Of a DNA stretch of 64,000 nucleotides, positions 16,666-25,140 are shown piece after piece. The translations under genes were made by a program, and so were the position numbers. The notes under the pieces are model-generated. The model saw only the letters and a program-made list of their open reading frames with translations. It searched no databases and was not told the origin of the DNA. Each line of letters opens with the position of its first letter. Position 1 is the stretch's first letter. The stretch is from contig NZ_MIET01000042.1 of NCBI RefSeq assembly GCF_003590335.1, forward strand, positions 1 through 64,000, in the 5' to 3' direction. This stretch comes from Pseudoalteromonas sp. MSK9-3 (GTDB lineage Bacteria > Pseudomonadota > Gammaproteobacteria > Enterobacterales > Alteromonadaceae).

Positions 16666-17127
16666 GTGAAGCTTTATATCATTATACTTACTTTGGTTCT
16701 TACAATAACCGGCTGCGCAACGACAAGCCCAAGATGTGAACTACCAAAAGCATCTTCTTCATCTAACGAGACGACACTTGTTATATATCGCCCAGATGCT
16801 TTCTACGGCATCTTATATTCAACTCCATTTTCTATCAATGGGTGTCGAGTTAATGATCTTTCAAACGATAGTTATCATGTTTATAAAGTTCCTGCTGGAG
16901 TTCATAAAATTGCTGCGGAAGAAAAAGCATATGCTAATGGAGGTGATGGTGTAGTTTCAGGTACTTTTGAAGAGGGTAAGGTTTATTATATTCACTACTC
17001 TATGGCAGCAGGTGATTTTTATAGTATTGCAGGTGCAGTTGGATTCACTACGACTACCCAAATGGGAGTAGTAACCAAAGAATATGCATACAAGGTAATG
17101 CCTAAATTAGCTGAGAAGAAAATATAA
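16666..17127 (+). CDS. DUF2846-type lipoprotein
   Basis: 153 residues beginning with GTG after a GGGAG RBS. The signal sequence ends in the lipobox LTITGC (Cys17), so the mature protein is a lipoprotein. The body has the DUF2846-like pattern: TLVIYRPDAFYG, FSINGCRVNDLSNDSYHVYKVPAGVHKI and KVYYIHYSM, a compact beta-rich domain of unknown function found in small outer-membrane lipoproteins. Its isolated position after an integrase remnant and before a palindromic site suggests a captured cassette. Confidence 0.78.
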   Translation: MKLYIIILTLVLTITGCATTSPRCELPKASSSSNETTLVIYRPDAFYGILYSTPFSINGCRVNDLSNDSYHVYKVPAGVHKIAAEEKAYANGGDGVVSGTFEEGKVYYIHYSMAAGDFYSIAGAVGFTTTTQMGVVTKEYAYKVMPKLAEKKI

Positions 17128-17182
17128 CAAATAAGGATAGGTGTCGCGCAGCCGACACCTTATCTGGGTGTTGAACAAGCCC
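17123..17182 (+). repeat. Palindrome after the lipoprotein gene, possible short attC site or terminator
   Basis: GATAGGTGTCG / CGACACCTTATC forms a long stem with a CGCAG-type loop. Outside it, ATAACAAATAAGG on the left and CCTTATCTGGGTGTTGAAC on the right are partly complementary, and GTTGAAC fits the R' consensus GTTRRRY. The size of about 60 bases is near the minimum for attC sites. There is no T run, so a plain terminator is less likely. The attC reading is tentative. Confidence 0.4.
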
Positions 17183-17214
17183 GAAGAGCTTGATTTTAGC
17201 TGAAGCTGATTTTA

Positions 17215-17293
17215 GCTGACACCCATCCAAAATAGATTGCTCATGTTGGGTTTTTCGTCTCAAAAATCAACAAAATTTTTGGGTGGACCCCAC
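17215..17293. repeat. MITE-like element, copy 1
   Basis: About 80 bases bounded by inverted repeats (GCTGACACCCATCCAAAA and TTTTTGGGTGGACCCCAC). A second copy with the same ends and the same interior (GTTGGGYTTTTCGTCT) lies at 27581-27662. It is too short to encode a protein. Confidence 0.65.
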
Positions 17294-17691
17294 TTGTTAC
17301 CTGTTTATTTTTTAATGACAAAATAATATGGCCCATTTCTCGACTGATGGCGGTCTACCTCACTTTATGTTTTTTATCCTCGATTACTAAAACTCTCAGG
17401 CAGGCAAGCCTCTAATAAGTATCTTTTATTGCCCGATAAACCGCCTGAAACGGACTCAATATGTGACGGCTATAGGAAGAGGGAGCCAATAAGCAGTTTA
17501 TTCCTTATCAGTACTTACTCATAAATGGTTCGCTTATTGTTTGGGTTCGGGGTTTGATTTACTGCCTAAATTATTGCATCACGATACCTGAGAAGCTCAA
17601 TGGCTTAGGAAAAAAGAAAAATAAAAAGTGTAAGGATTTCTTTTAGATCACCACTAATTGAAAAAGCAGGCAAAAGTTAAAGGGTATTGTA
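17294..17691. other. Intergenic, no gene identified
   Basis: About 400 bases of mixed sequence. A degraded match to the IS5-family end (GAGAAGCTCAATGGCTTAGG, about 17590-17609) is visible. No reading frame is supported. Confidence 0.4.
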
Positions 17692-17829
17692 ATGAATCAG
17701 ATAGCAGAAAAGATGCAAAAAAGTAAATTGTTTCAACGTATTTTGAAGGTTGGGTTAGTCTATGTTGTTTTGGAGGTGATCGTGGCATTCAGTGCTGTTT
17801 TCTTTGTGGCGCATAAGATCATAACCTAA
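17692..17829 (+). CDS. 45-residue single-pass membrane protein
   Basis: ATG after AAAGGG. The product MNQIAEKMQKSKLFQRILKV has a basic amphipathic start followed by a hydrophobic helix (VGLVYVVLEVIVAFSAVFFVA, about 20-40) and a short tail ending HKIIT. The organisation is that of a small inner-membrane protein. Function is unknown. It lies 112 bases upstream of the ECF sigma gene and could belong to its regulon or be a toxin-like membrane peptide; neither is supported beyond topology. Confidence 0.5.
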   Translation: MNQIAEKMQKSKLFQRILKVGLVYVVLEVIVAFSAVFFVAHKIIT

Positions 17830-17941
17830 ATAGTATGAATCTTGACTTTTTGTACCCAAATTTACTTTCATTTAAAAAATGATAGCGAGTCAACAATAAT
17901 AAACAATGGATTTACCCATTTATAAAACTTATCAGTAAAGT

Positions 17942-18421
17942 ATGGATAAAGATAAATTAATCAATAATTTTTGGCCTCGTCTTTCACGAATTGCGTCAAC
18001 TTATGAAGTTATACCTGAATTACGACAGGAGCTTGTACAGGAAATGGCAATAGCAATATGGCAGTCATTAAATAGCTTTCGTGGTGACAGTTCAGTAGAG
18101 ACATTTATGTATAAAGTTTCGCATAATATTGGGGTTAGTCATATAAAAAAACAAGTGAAACAAATAAGAACAACCAATGAAGATTACAACATTTTGAACA
18201 CTCCTTCGTTAGAGCAAAAAGCAACTAATGAGCAAAATTTAAAACGTTTAATGAAAGCCATTTGGCAGCTTCCATTAATTCAAAGACAAATTATCACTCT
18301 ATATCTTGATGGCGTAAAACAGCAAGATATCGCTGAAATTGTCGGAATGAGTGAAAATAATATAGCAGTAAAAATAAGCAGAGCTAAGAAATTACTAGCA
18401 CAATTAATGTCTAATGGTTAA
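17942..18421 (+). CDS. ECF-type RNA polymerase sigma factor
   Basis: 159 residues. Region 2 spans about 5-75 (LSRIASTYEVIPELRQELVQ, then TFMYKVSHNIGVSHIKKQ) and region 4 about 105-157, with the helix-turn-helix LDGVKQQDIAEIVGMSENNIAVKISRAKKLL. Region 3 is absent as expected for group 4 sigma factors. It directs RNA polymerase to a small set of stress or surface genes. The following gene encodes a membrane protein that is probably its anti-sigma factor (29-base gap). Confidence 0.9.
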   Translation: MDKDKLINNFWPRLSRIASTYEVIPELRQELVQEMAIAIWQSLNSFRGDSSVETFMYKVSHNIGVSHIKKQVKQIRTTNEDYNILNTPSLEQKATNEQNLKRLMKAIWQLPLIQRQIITLYLDGVKQQDIAEIVGMSENNIAVKISRAKKLLAQLMSNG

Positions 18422-18450
18422 GTGTTGAGTTTTATACTGGAGTACAAATT

Positions 18451-19008
18451 ATGAAAGATGATTTAGATTTAGAGTCTTTAACTGCAGCTTGGCAATCTCA
18501 AAGTGCCAATGAGCAACTTACGCAGACACAGATAAAAAAGAAAATACTGAAAAAGCGAGTAAGCTTACTGTCTATAACTATGATTGAATTAGGTATTATT
18601 ATTTCGGTAACTTGGCTGTTAGTCAAGGCATTTAGCGAATCTTGGGCGCTATATGTAAAAGCAGGTCTATTTTTTTCATTCTTAATAGGCGTTATTACCT
18701 TTATATATATGTCTAAGAGCCGATTAAATAGTTATCGCATGGTACATGTTTCAACGTCTGTGAAAATTGATTATGAGGAAAAAGTGAGCTTAGAAGCACT
18801 AAAGCGTGGTAAGTATACCAAATATGTTATTGCAATTTTTTCAGGTATGTTCATTACTTCTTTTACTTACGAGTACTTTTATCTCGGGTTTACTATGAAC
18901 GATTTGTTATGGCGTTATTCTTTTAGTGTTGCTTGGTTGATGTGTGCTTGGTTTTTAAATTCTAAAGTAATAAGTAGGAATGAATTTTTTCTAAATAAAA
19001 TAAAGTAA
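18451..19008 (+). CDS. Probable membrane anti-sigma factor partner
   Basis: 185 residues with a soluble N-terminus (about 1-35: DDLDLESLTAAWQSQSANEQ, a helix of the type seen in sigma-binding regions) followed by four hydrophobic helices (about 38-60, 67-88, 123-143 and 151-168). No zinc HxxxCxxC anti-sigma motif is present. Assignment rests on operon context with the ECF sigma factor and on the WQ-containing N-terminus. GGAG lies at a good distance from the ATG. Confidence 0.65.
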   Translation: MKDDLDLESLTAAWQSQSANEQLTQTQIKKKILKKRVSLLSITMIELGIIISVTWLLVKAFSESWALYVKAGLFFSFLIGVITFIYMSKSRLNSYRMVHVSTSVKIDYEEKVSLEALKRGKYTKYVIAIFSGMFITSFTYEYFYLGFTMNDLLWRYSFSVAWLMCAWFLNSKVISRNEFFLNKIK

Positions 19009-19083
19009 TTTTTCTGTAAGGTTTAATGAAAAATATCCACTGTATATATAGAGCTTAATTTAAAGTTAAATAGTGGAGTTTTT

Positions 19084-20505
19084 ATGAGATTTTTAGAATG
19101 TATTACAACAGCGGTATTCCTATGCTCTTCATATTCAGGATATGCTAACCAAACATCGAATTACGCTATAAAATCTTTTAGCAATGCAAATATTGTTGAC
19201 GTCAATAACGGCGCTATTATCGAAAATAGTTTTTTAGTGCTAAATGGAGACACGATTGAGTACGTAGGCCAAACGTTACCAAAGCGGTATTTGCATCTCG
19301 ATACCTTAGATGCTCAAGGTCAATACGTTATGCCAGGGTTAATTGATACACACGCTCACATTTCGTTGGGTGAAGTTACCTTAAAAGAAACACGAGGTAG
19401 ACTTGCTATCAATGCGAACAGTAGTGATGAATTGTCAAAATGGAATGCGAAAGAGCTGTTACGCTGGGGAGTAACCTTTATTAGAAACCCTGGTGGAAGC
19501 AGCATACACAACCTGAAGTACAAGCAAGAATTAGCAGCTGGAAACATTATTGGTCCTAAAGCTTTAATTGCAGGAGAAATAATTAATCGAGGTGAATTTG
19601 ATGGTTTAACTATTGATATAAATAAGAATATGTCATTACAAACCGCTATTGGGCAACAGAAAGACGCGGGTATTGATATTATCAAATTGTATGCAGGTTT
19701 AAGTGATCAGCAGGTCAAAGAGGCCATAAAGATTGGGCATAAATTTGATATGAAAGTAATTGGTCACCTCGAAGAAGTAAGTTGGACTGATGCAGCAAAT
19801 TGGCAAATCGATGGGTTAGTCCATGCAATGCCTATTTCATCAAAGCTGCTTCCTAAAGAAGCAAAAGAACAATACGAAAAACATAGTCGCCCCGGCGCTT
19901 TTGCTCATTTCGAATGGTATGAAAGTGCTGATCTAAACTCAATACCTATGCTAGAACTCTACCAAGCTTTACGTGAGAACAAAGTTCACGTAGACCCTAC
20001 ATTAATCGCGTTTAAAAATAGTTTTTATGGTGATAGCCAACATGTTATAGGGCATCCAAATCTTAAACACGTACATCCAGAGTTACTTAACAATTGGAAA
20101 ACGTTCTTTACTTTTAACATAGGCTGGAAACCAGAAGACTTTAGCCGAGCAAGAAAAGTATGGCCAAAGGTTTTGAGTTTCGTAAATCGGTTATACAAAG
20201 AGGGCGTGCCATTAACAATAGGTACTGATTTGGGTAATCCATGGGTGATCCCTGGCTTCAGCGTTCATCAGGAAATGCAACTATTTGCTGATGCTGGTAT
20301 CCCTAATAGTGATATTTTGAGGATGGCAACAATTAATGCGGCCGAGCAACTTAATATTGCTGAGCACCACGGTTCTATTGAACAAGGGAAAGCTTCTAAT
20401 TTATTATTCCTAAAAAATAACCCACTAGAAAATATCGCTAATACAAAAACCATCACGAAAGTTTTTCTCGCTGGTAACTTAGTAAATGACCAGTTCGATC
20501 AATAA
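19084..20505 (+). CDS. Secreted amidohydrolase (imidazolonepropionase/prolidase-like)
   Basis: 473 residues with a signal peptide (cleavage near 21, GYA-NQ). The metal-dependent amidohydrolase barrel shows DTHAH (His90, His92) after VMPGLI, the possible bridging Lys in DIIKLYAG, His in VIGHLEE and LVHAMP, and the catalytic Asp in IGTDLGNPW. The small beta-sandwich flanks are at the N-terminus (VDVNNGAIIENS) and C-terminus (GSIEQGKASNLLFLKNNPL). Family members hydrolyse cyclic amides or dipeptides in the periplasm. The substrate is unknown. It follows the sigma/anti-sigma pair by 75 bases and may be a target. RBS GGAG. Confidence 0.85.
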   Translation: MRFLECITTAVFLCSSYSGYANQTSNYAIKSFSNANIVDVNNGAIIENSFLVLNGDTIEYVGQTLPKRYLHLDTLDAQGQYVMPGLIDTHAHISLGEVTLKETRGRLAINANSSDELSKWNAKELLRWGVTFIRNPGGSSIHNLKYKQELAAGNIIGPKALIAGEIINRGEFDGLTIDINKNMSLQTAIGQQKDAGIDIIKLYAGLSDQQVKEAIKIGHKFDMKVIGHLEEVSWTDAANWQIDGLVHAMPISSKLLPKEAKEQYEKHSRPGAFAHFEWYESADLNSIPMLELYQALRENKVHVDPTLIAFKNSFYGDSQHVIGHPNLKHVHPELLNNWKTFFTFNIGWKPEDFSRARKVWPKVLSFVNRLYKEGVPLTIGTDLGNPWVIPGFSVHQEMQLFADAGIPNSDILRMATINAAEQLNIAEHHGSIEQGKASNLLFLKNNPLENIANTKTITKVFLAGNLVNDQFDQ

Positions 20506-21147
20506 GTACGTTTTTTAATAAAAATGAGCAATCAGGTGGTTATATTTAAGAGAAGCAACTATCTAATCGTGCCCTTGTACTTTATCTCTCGATAAATAGA
20601 TAATTGGTACTAGAGAGGAGGAATAATACAGTGCTACATTCACCTAGCTTACAGTTGATTTTTTATTTACACAATAATGATTACTGTCTGTTTATAATGA
20701 CTGATTTATAAAAGAATCTAAAAAGACATATATGGACACTCCCAGTGTGTCAAACAAAATAACTCTGGCGGGGTAGAATAAATCACCTCGTTTTTTCACT
20801 TCGTCGCTTCCACTATTTGACGTTTGATCCATTTGCAATAACGCGTTGCTCTGACATATACCCGGGCTTAACTGTTATTTCAGTGCCCCTAATGAGCTTC
20901 TAGCCTATACGGCCTAATTTGGATACTTATATATCGTGTCTTTGTCGGTGCCTTATGTATGCGTATGAGTTCAACTTTAGGTGTGTTTTTTATTGTATGG
21001 ACATTCGGTAATAAAATTTATTTTAGATATAAAACATTGAACTTAATTCAAAAAAGTTCAATCATAGGGCCAAAAAATAATGGCTGACGTCAGACTCATG
21101 ATTCGTTTGATAGCGCTCATATAAAACTTGGATTGCTTTGTTATATT
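20506..21147. other. Intergenic region with IS-end remnant
   Basis: About 640 bases. 20725-20850 contains the repeated TATATGGACACTCCCAGTG sequence followed by a stretch which, in reverse complement, reads RYCKWIKRQIVEATK and a stop, probably the end of a decayed transposase. The same arrangement, more degraded, is at 24855-24960. The rest shows no gene. Confidence 0.5.
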
Positions 21148-21690
21148 ATGAACATTAAATATATTTTTGTTAGCATTACATCAGTACTCGCTTTGTCGGT
21201 ATGTTCTCACTTTTTTGCAATTGGTCACAACTTAGCTTGGGTTGGATTCACTGAGCCGCAACAGTTCTTTTTATTATTGTTAAGGTTACTGTTTTTATCA
21301 CTCATCGTAGAGCGCATTGTTGAGTTATACGTGATTGCTTATCGGCAGCCAGGAAAAATTAAACTCGTAAATAGAATTGATAATGGAGACACAGCTGATC
21401 GGGTTGTAGCGACAGAGTTACTCGCTAGCTACCGGGCAGAAACAACAAAACAAGCCGGCATTGTTGGGTTTTTAATAGGTTTAACGATGGGATTAGTTGG
21501 AATACGTATTTTTTCAGATGTGTTTTCTTTTTCTGGGATCCCTACTTTACAGCTCATTTTGTTCAATGCATTTGAGTTATTTACGATGGGAGCACTCATG
21601 GCTGGTGGGTCTAAAGGAATAAATAAAATTGTTAGCGGTATTGAAGCATTTGCTAGTATAGGTAAACACAAGTCAGTGCGATCTGATTGA
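21148..21690 (+). CDS. Four-helix membrane protein, unknown
   Basis: 180 residues from the ATG at 21148; an upstream TTG five codons earlier adds little. Hydrophobic helices lie at about 5-24, 40-58, 105-125 and 137-157, with a polar loop of about 40 residues between helices 2 and 3 (LVNRIDNGDTADRVVATELL). The GIVGFLIGLTMGLVGIRIF and MAGGSKGINKIVSGIEAF parts look conserved-type but I do not recognise the family. TTGTTATATT just upstream of the start resembles the core site of a cassette boundary. Stand-alone gene, typical of cassette cargo. Confidence 0.65.
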   Translation: MNIKYIFVSITSVLALSVCSHFFAIGHNLAWVGFTEPQQFFLLLLRLLFLSLIVERIVELYVIAYRQPGKIKLVNRIDNGDTADRVVATELLASYRAETTKQAGIVGFLIGLTMGLVGIRIFSDVFSFSGIPTLQLILFNAFELFTMGALMAGGSKGINKIVSGIEAFASIGKHKSVRSD

Positions 21691-21728
21691 ATAATCGCCA
21701 TTCTTATTTTTTAACGGGAAAATTTAAA

Positions 21729-21789
21729 AAACACCCAACGTAAATTGGTTATGGCACGAGAACCTGCATTAATTTTTGATTGGGTGCCA
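21729..21789. repeat. Small inverted-repeat element with CACCCAA ends
   Basis: ACACCCAACGTAAATT at the left and AATTTTTGATTGGGTGCC at the right are imperfect inverted repeats around a 30-base core. The sequence resembles 16140-16202. Non-coding; a MITE or IS end. Confidence 0.5.
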
Positions 21790-21836
21790 TTTACGACATT
21801 TACTTTAATATTAAACCAATCAAAAGCTGTAGTTTT

Positions 21837-22430
21837 ATGAAATATTTTAGAAAAATGATTGAGCATTATATTCCGGTCAATGATGAAGAGTGGGCTTATG
21901 CTTGCGGAATGTTTGATATAAAACATGTTAAAAAAGGAACAATGGTCCATCACGCAGGTGACGTGTTTAGTGAAATATGGTTTATTAAACATGGGTTAGC
22001 CAGATCATATTTAAGTGATATGAATGGCAAAGAACATACTTGGCAACTTTATTTTCGTGGAAAAAGCAAACATGGGTTAAACCATTTTATGGATGATAGT
22101 GTTAGTTTTTCTGAAAAAACAGGGTCAATGCTTCACTTTGAAGTTCTTGAAGATTCTGTTTTTTATGTTGCGTCACTGGTAGATCTTAATAAGTTTATAT
22201 CACAAGAAAAGAAGTGGGAGCGTTTGGCGCGAATATGGATACATGACACGTATTATTGTGCAACATATAAACGTGTCCTTTCACTCATGTCGGAGACTGC
22301 TGCCCAAAGATATGATCGTTTGCTCGACGAATACCCTTTTATATTTGATCAAGTTAAATCCTATCATATCGCTTCTTTTCTCGGTGTTGCTCCCCAGACA
22401 TTGAGTAAATTAAAAAATGAATCTAGGTGA
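21837..22430 (+). CDS. Crp/Fnr-family transcriptional regulator
   Basis: 197 residues from ATG 21837 (MKYFRKMIEHY). The N-terminal cyclic-nucleotide-binding-like beta roll is visible in HVKKGTMVHHAGDVFSEIWF and IKHGLARSYLSDMNGKEHTW; the RS helix of true CRP is not conserved, so the ligand is unknown. The C-terminus ends with a helix-turn-helix (HIASFLGVAPQTLSKLKNE), as in the Crp-like regulators common in Bacteroidetes and marine bacteria. No obvious target lies next to it. It could regulate the neighbouring cassette-like genes or unlinked ones. Confidence 0.8.
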   Translation: MKYFRKMIEHYIPVNDEEWAYACGMFDIKHVKKGTMVHHAGDVFSEIWFIKHGLARSYLSDMNGKEHTWQLYFRGKSKHGLNHFMDDSVSFSEKTGSMLHFEVLEDSVFYVASLVDLNKFISQEKKWERLARIWIHDTYYCATYKRVLSLMSETAAQRYDRLLDEYPFIFDQVKSYHIASFLGVAPQTLSKLKNESR

Positions 22431-22483
22431 ATGAAGTTTAGTATTTCGTTGCTTACCATGTGTTTTTTCAATGGAGAGTAACA

Positions 22484-22609
22484 ATGAATGCTTGTAAAAA
22501 ATTAAAAAGCAAACATGAACAAAGTTCCCCGCTTAACGCTGGCAAGGTTTGGAATATGAGTAGCGCTATTGCACCTAGTGTTATACATATATGGGGAATA
22601 TCATGCTAG
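22484..22609 (+). CDS. Possible 41-residue ORF coupled to the HAB-like gene
   Basis: An ATG after GGAGAG opens a 41-codon frame (MNACKKLKSKHEQSS...) that ends seven bases into the next gene. The good RBS and the overlap would fit a leader peptide, but the composition is not protein-like and part may be a cassette boundary, so this is doubtful. Confidence 0.25.
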   Translation: MNACKKLKSKHEQSSPLNAGKVWNMSSAIAPSVIHIWGISC

Positions 22610-23034
22610 AACTTACACAAATAGGTGAGCAACTCATCTTTATTGGCATTGCCTTTTTCCTCGTCGGTTTGATACAAGGTGCTTTGATACCTGCGGTTAA
22701 AAATTCTCGGATGGCTCTGTCGGGTCACTTGACTGCTGTTCAGTGTGGAATGGCTCTGGCTATCTTTGGTGTTATCTGGTCTCTGGTTGTGCTGCCTTTA
22801 TTTGTGGACATTTTTGTGGCGTATGGTTGCGTGGTAGGATTCATCCTTATTTGGTTGGGAATAACGATTGCGTCTGTAACAGGGGCAAGTAAAGCCCTTC
22901 CAATCGCTGGCGCTGGGTTTTCAGCAAAGGTTACTACCGAATTTACGGTTAAGATTATGGTGCGTACAGGGTCACTGCTATCACTAATCGCGTGTACTAC
23001 GTTAGTTTTTGGCTTACTGCCAACACTTGGGTAG
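22603..23034 (+). CDS. Hydroxylaminobenzene-mutase-like (HabA/HabB-type) membrane protein
   Basis: 143 residues from the ATG at 22603, chosen because GGGGA lies 5 bases upstream; an ATG at 22591 has no RBS. Four hydrophobic helices (about 7-29, 44-65, 70-92, 118-140). The motifs NSRMALSGHL, a Gly-rich third helix and ASKALPIAGAG correspond to the conserved parts of hydroxylaminobenzene mutases, which rearrange hydroxylaminobenzene to aminophenol during nitroarene breakdown. No other nitroarene genes are present, so the natural substrate is open. It is followed by a convincing attC-like site and so is likely a gene cassette. Confidence 0.7.
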   Translation: MLELTQIGEQLIFIGIAFFLVGLIQGALIPAVKNSRMALSGHLTAVQCGMALAIFGVIWSLVVLPLFVDIFVAYGCVVGFILIWLGITIASVTGASKALPIAGAGFSAKVTTEFTVKIMVRTGSLLSLIACTTLVFGLLPTLG

Positions 23035-23045
23035 TTGTAATAAAT

Positions 23046-23161
23046 GTATAACAAAGCTATCAAACGGACTGTGATCTTCCCCTATCTCGGTTTTTGAGCT
23101 TGGTGCAAGCGCCGGTTTAGCCCATAAGTGCCCTGGTTATCGGTTGATGGCGGCGTTATAT
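23046..23161 (+). repeat. attC-like recombination site (integron cassette)
   Basis: 116 bases between two genes. The left end GTATAAC (23046-23052) pairs with the right end GTTATAT (23155-23161), and inside these GCTATCAA (23056-23063) pairs with TTGATGGC (23144-23151) at 7 of 8 positions, with a few unpaired bases between the two boxes. The layout (R''-L''...L'-R', GGCGTTA at the right) and size closely resemble Vibrio-type attC sites. Only the terminal boxes were checked by eye; the full fold was not computed. Confidence 0.7.
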
Positions 23162-23176
23162 CTAAGAGGTAAAATT

Positions 23177-23659
23177 ATGTCTATTAATTTAATAACTGAA
23201 CACTCTTGGTGTGATATTCTAAAAATTCAAGAGGAGGCTTATCTAGAAATTGAGCCCGAAGATGTAGATATTCTCAAAAGTAAATGGCTTTTATCACCTA
23301 ACACTTGTACAGTGTATAAAGAAGGTGACACTATTTCAGCCTATTTATTAGCACACCCGTGGCCAAGTGAAATACCTCCTAAATTACATGAAAAATCCCC
23401 TATAACTGCTAGTTTAAATTTGTACTTACACGATCTAGCTTTAGCGAGAGAATCAAGAGGCAAAGGGATTGCAAAAAAATTGGTGACCAACCTAGTTGAT
23501 ATAGCCAAAGCACAAAGGTTCAATAAAATACTATTGGTTGCAGTTCAAAATTCAAGTGGTTTCTGGAGTAAGTTTGGTTTTAAAAATCTGCCAGATGCAG
23601 TAATTTGCCCAAGTTATGGTCATAATGCAAAACTAATGGCATTAGAGCTAAAGGCATAA
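23177..23659 (+). CDS. GNAT-family N-acetyltransferase, cassette gene
   Basis: 160 residues from ATG 23177, with AAGAGG upstream; an in-frame start at 23144 would lie inside the attC-like site. The acetyl-CoA loop is RESRGKGIAKKLV (motif A, R-x-x-G-x-G/A), preceded by the LYLHDLALA strand and followed by KILLVAVQNSSGFWSKFGF, the typical beta5 and the helix leading to FGF. The substrate is unknown; the closest pattern is of small-molecule N-acetyltransferases. Bounded by attC-like sites on both sides. Confidence 0.85.
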   Translation: MSINLITEHSWCDILKIQEEAYLEIEPEDVDILKSKWLLSPNTCTVYKEGDTISAYLLAHPWPSEIPPKLHEKSPITASLNLYLHDLALARESRGKGIAKKLVTNLVDIAKAQRFNKILLVAVQNSSGFWSKFGFKNLPDAVICPSYGHNAKLMALELKA

Positions 23660-23771
23660 CGTACGATCAGAGGCCACTTGTTATGTCGTGATCATGTTTA
23701 ATTTTCTTAAACCTATAGGCGGGCTAGTCAAACTAGCACGCAGTCAGAATATAATTGATAGGGCGTTTAAA
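23654..23771 (+). repeat. Possible second attC-like site after the GNAT gene
   Basis: GCATAACGTACGATCA at the left and TTGATAGGGCGTTTAAA at the right are partly complementary (AAC...GATCA against TGATA...GTT), and the length (118) is nearly that of the site at 23046. GTTAGGT follows at 23772. Pairing is weaker than in the first site. Confidence 0.4.
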
Positions 23772-23946
23772 GTTAGGTGTTATTAAAGACTTAAAAGCAC
23801 CGAGTAATATGGTGATAGTTCGAAGCGATAGGTGGATTGGCTAAGTAGACTTAATGTTCGAATTCAATATCGAAGTGATGAAGATAAAATACACCTTCCC
23901 AAAAAATTGACTGCTTTTTATTCATTATCTGTCTGGGCTTCTCATA

Positions 23947-24678
23947 TTATGTTTCCATTAGAATATTCATCATTTTCTCATGGTGGTTTAAGAAATCTTT
24001 TGTAATTTTATAGTGTTCAGTATCTTCATAGGCAACTTCAGAAATACCAGAATCCGAGAACTGGTATATTTTCGCTCTAGGATAGGCCAATAGTATTGGA
24101 GAGTGGGTTGCTATAATAAATTGAGAGTTTTTTTCTACTAACTGATGGATCGCAGATATGGCAGCCATTTGGCGTGCCGGTGATAATGCGGCTTCAGGTT
24201 CATCCATAATGTATAGGCCATTGCCTCTTAGTTTATTTGTGAGCGTTGCCATAAATGATTCACCGTGTGATTGCTCATGTAAAGACTGACCTCCGTATCC
24301 TTGCAAGTACCCTGTTTCGTCCATCATAGTAGCGACATTGTAAAAACTTTCTGCACGAAGGAAGTAACCATCTTTAGGGTGCTTAAAGCTTTTAATAGAC
24401 TTGATCTGCCCATGAAGTTCAGAGTGAGTTTGGCTCGTAGAGAAGAGTGAGTTTTTTGTTCCTCCTTCAGGGTTGAAGCCTTGAGCTACGGCGATGGCCT
24501 CAATGAGTGTTGATTTACCTGCACCATTTTCTCCAATGAAAAAAGTAACATCAGGATGAAATTCTAGGCTTTCTAGCTCCTTTATGGCTGGAATACAAAA
24601 AGGGTAACTATCGAAGTTTTCAATTTTATCACGTTTGAGTTGGATCTCTCTGATATATGGTTTGTCTTCTAGGTTCAT
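23947..24678 (-). CDS. AAA/ABC-type ATPase, stand-alone
   Basis: 243 residues, the only minus-strand gene in this accessory zone. Walker A GENGAGKST at 49-57, a Q-loop region, the signature-like QSHGESFMATL, Walker B LYIMDEPEAALSP and the switch His in IIATHSP. The compact size with no coiled coil matches predicted ATPases of the COG3910 type rather than SMC or RecF proteins. Such proteins are related to nucleases of the OLD/Septu type, but no nuclease or partner gene is next to it. RBS AAAGGA precedes the ATG. Confidence 0.82.
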   Translation of the reverse strand: MNLEDKPYIREIQLKRDKIENFDSYPFCIPAIKELESLEFHPDVTFFIGENGAGKSTLIEAIAVAQGFNPEGGTKNSLFSTSQTHSELHGQIKSIKSFKHPKDGYFLRAESFYNVATMMDETGYLQGYGGQSLHEQSHGESFMATLTNKLRGNGLYIMDEPEAALSPARQMAAISAIHQLVEKNSQFIIATHSPILLAYPRAKIYQFSDSGISEVAYEDTEHYKITKDFLNHHEKMMNILMET

Positions 24679-25140
24679 ATGGTCCTTTAGAGTCTAGGTA
24701 TTTGGTGGTTTTTAACGGTATTTTAGGTGAAATAGAATTAAAGCAATGTGCCAGAAAAGATGCATATTTTTTGTATTAAATTGCTGTTCTATAAATTTGG
24801 CGGCTAGGGTACGCTATGTCAGTGTTACCGGCAACAAGATTAAATTTAGAGAGGAGTATATGGATTTTCCCAGTATGCCAAAAAAATAACTGTAGCGGGG
24901 TAGAGTAAATTGCTTCGTCTTTTTCCGCTGTCGTCGTTACTATGGGAAGTCCATTGTTTATGTCTTTACCTATTAGATCTTCTATGAGGTTGACTAAATA
25001 GGCTTGATGTAAGTAAAGTCACTAAAAGTAAATATCTGTAGCAAAAATAGCTCCATCCCTGACGTGCTGAGCAGGTGGTAGCTAGATACAATGCGCGATT
25101 ATTCAGCATAAATACTAAATAGTTAGGTGAATAGGTGAAT
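24679..25140. other. Intergenic with degraded IS end and a shared 20-base element
   Basis: 24855-24960 is a degraded copy of the repeat at 20725. At 25106-25125 the element GCATAAATACTAAATAGTTA is identical to 16628-16647; it ends 15 bases before the next start codon, and GTTAGGT there fits an attC R' box. Confidence 0.5.

Noticed and set aside
24855..24960. A promoter or gene upstream of the metalloprotease
   Set aside because: The stretch aligns by eye with the IS-end repeat at 20725-20850 and shows no coding potential.
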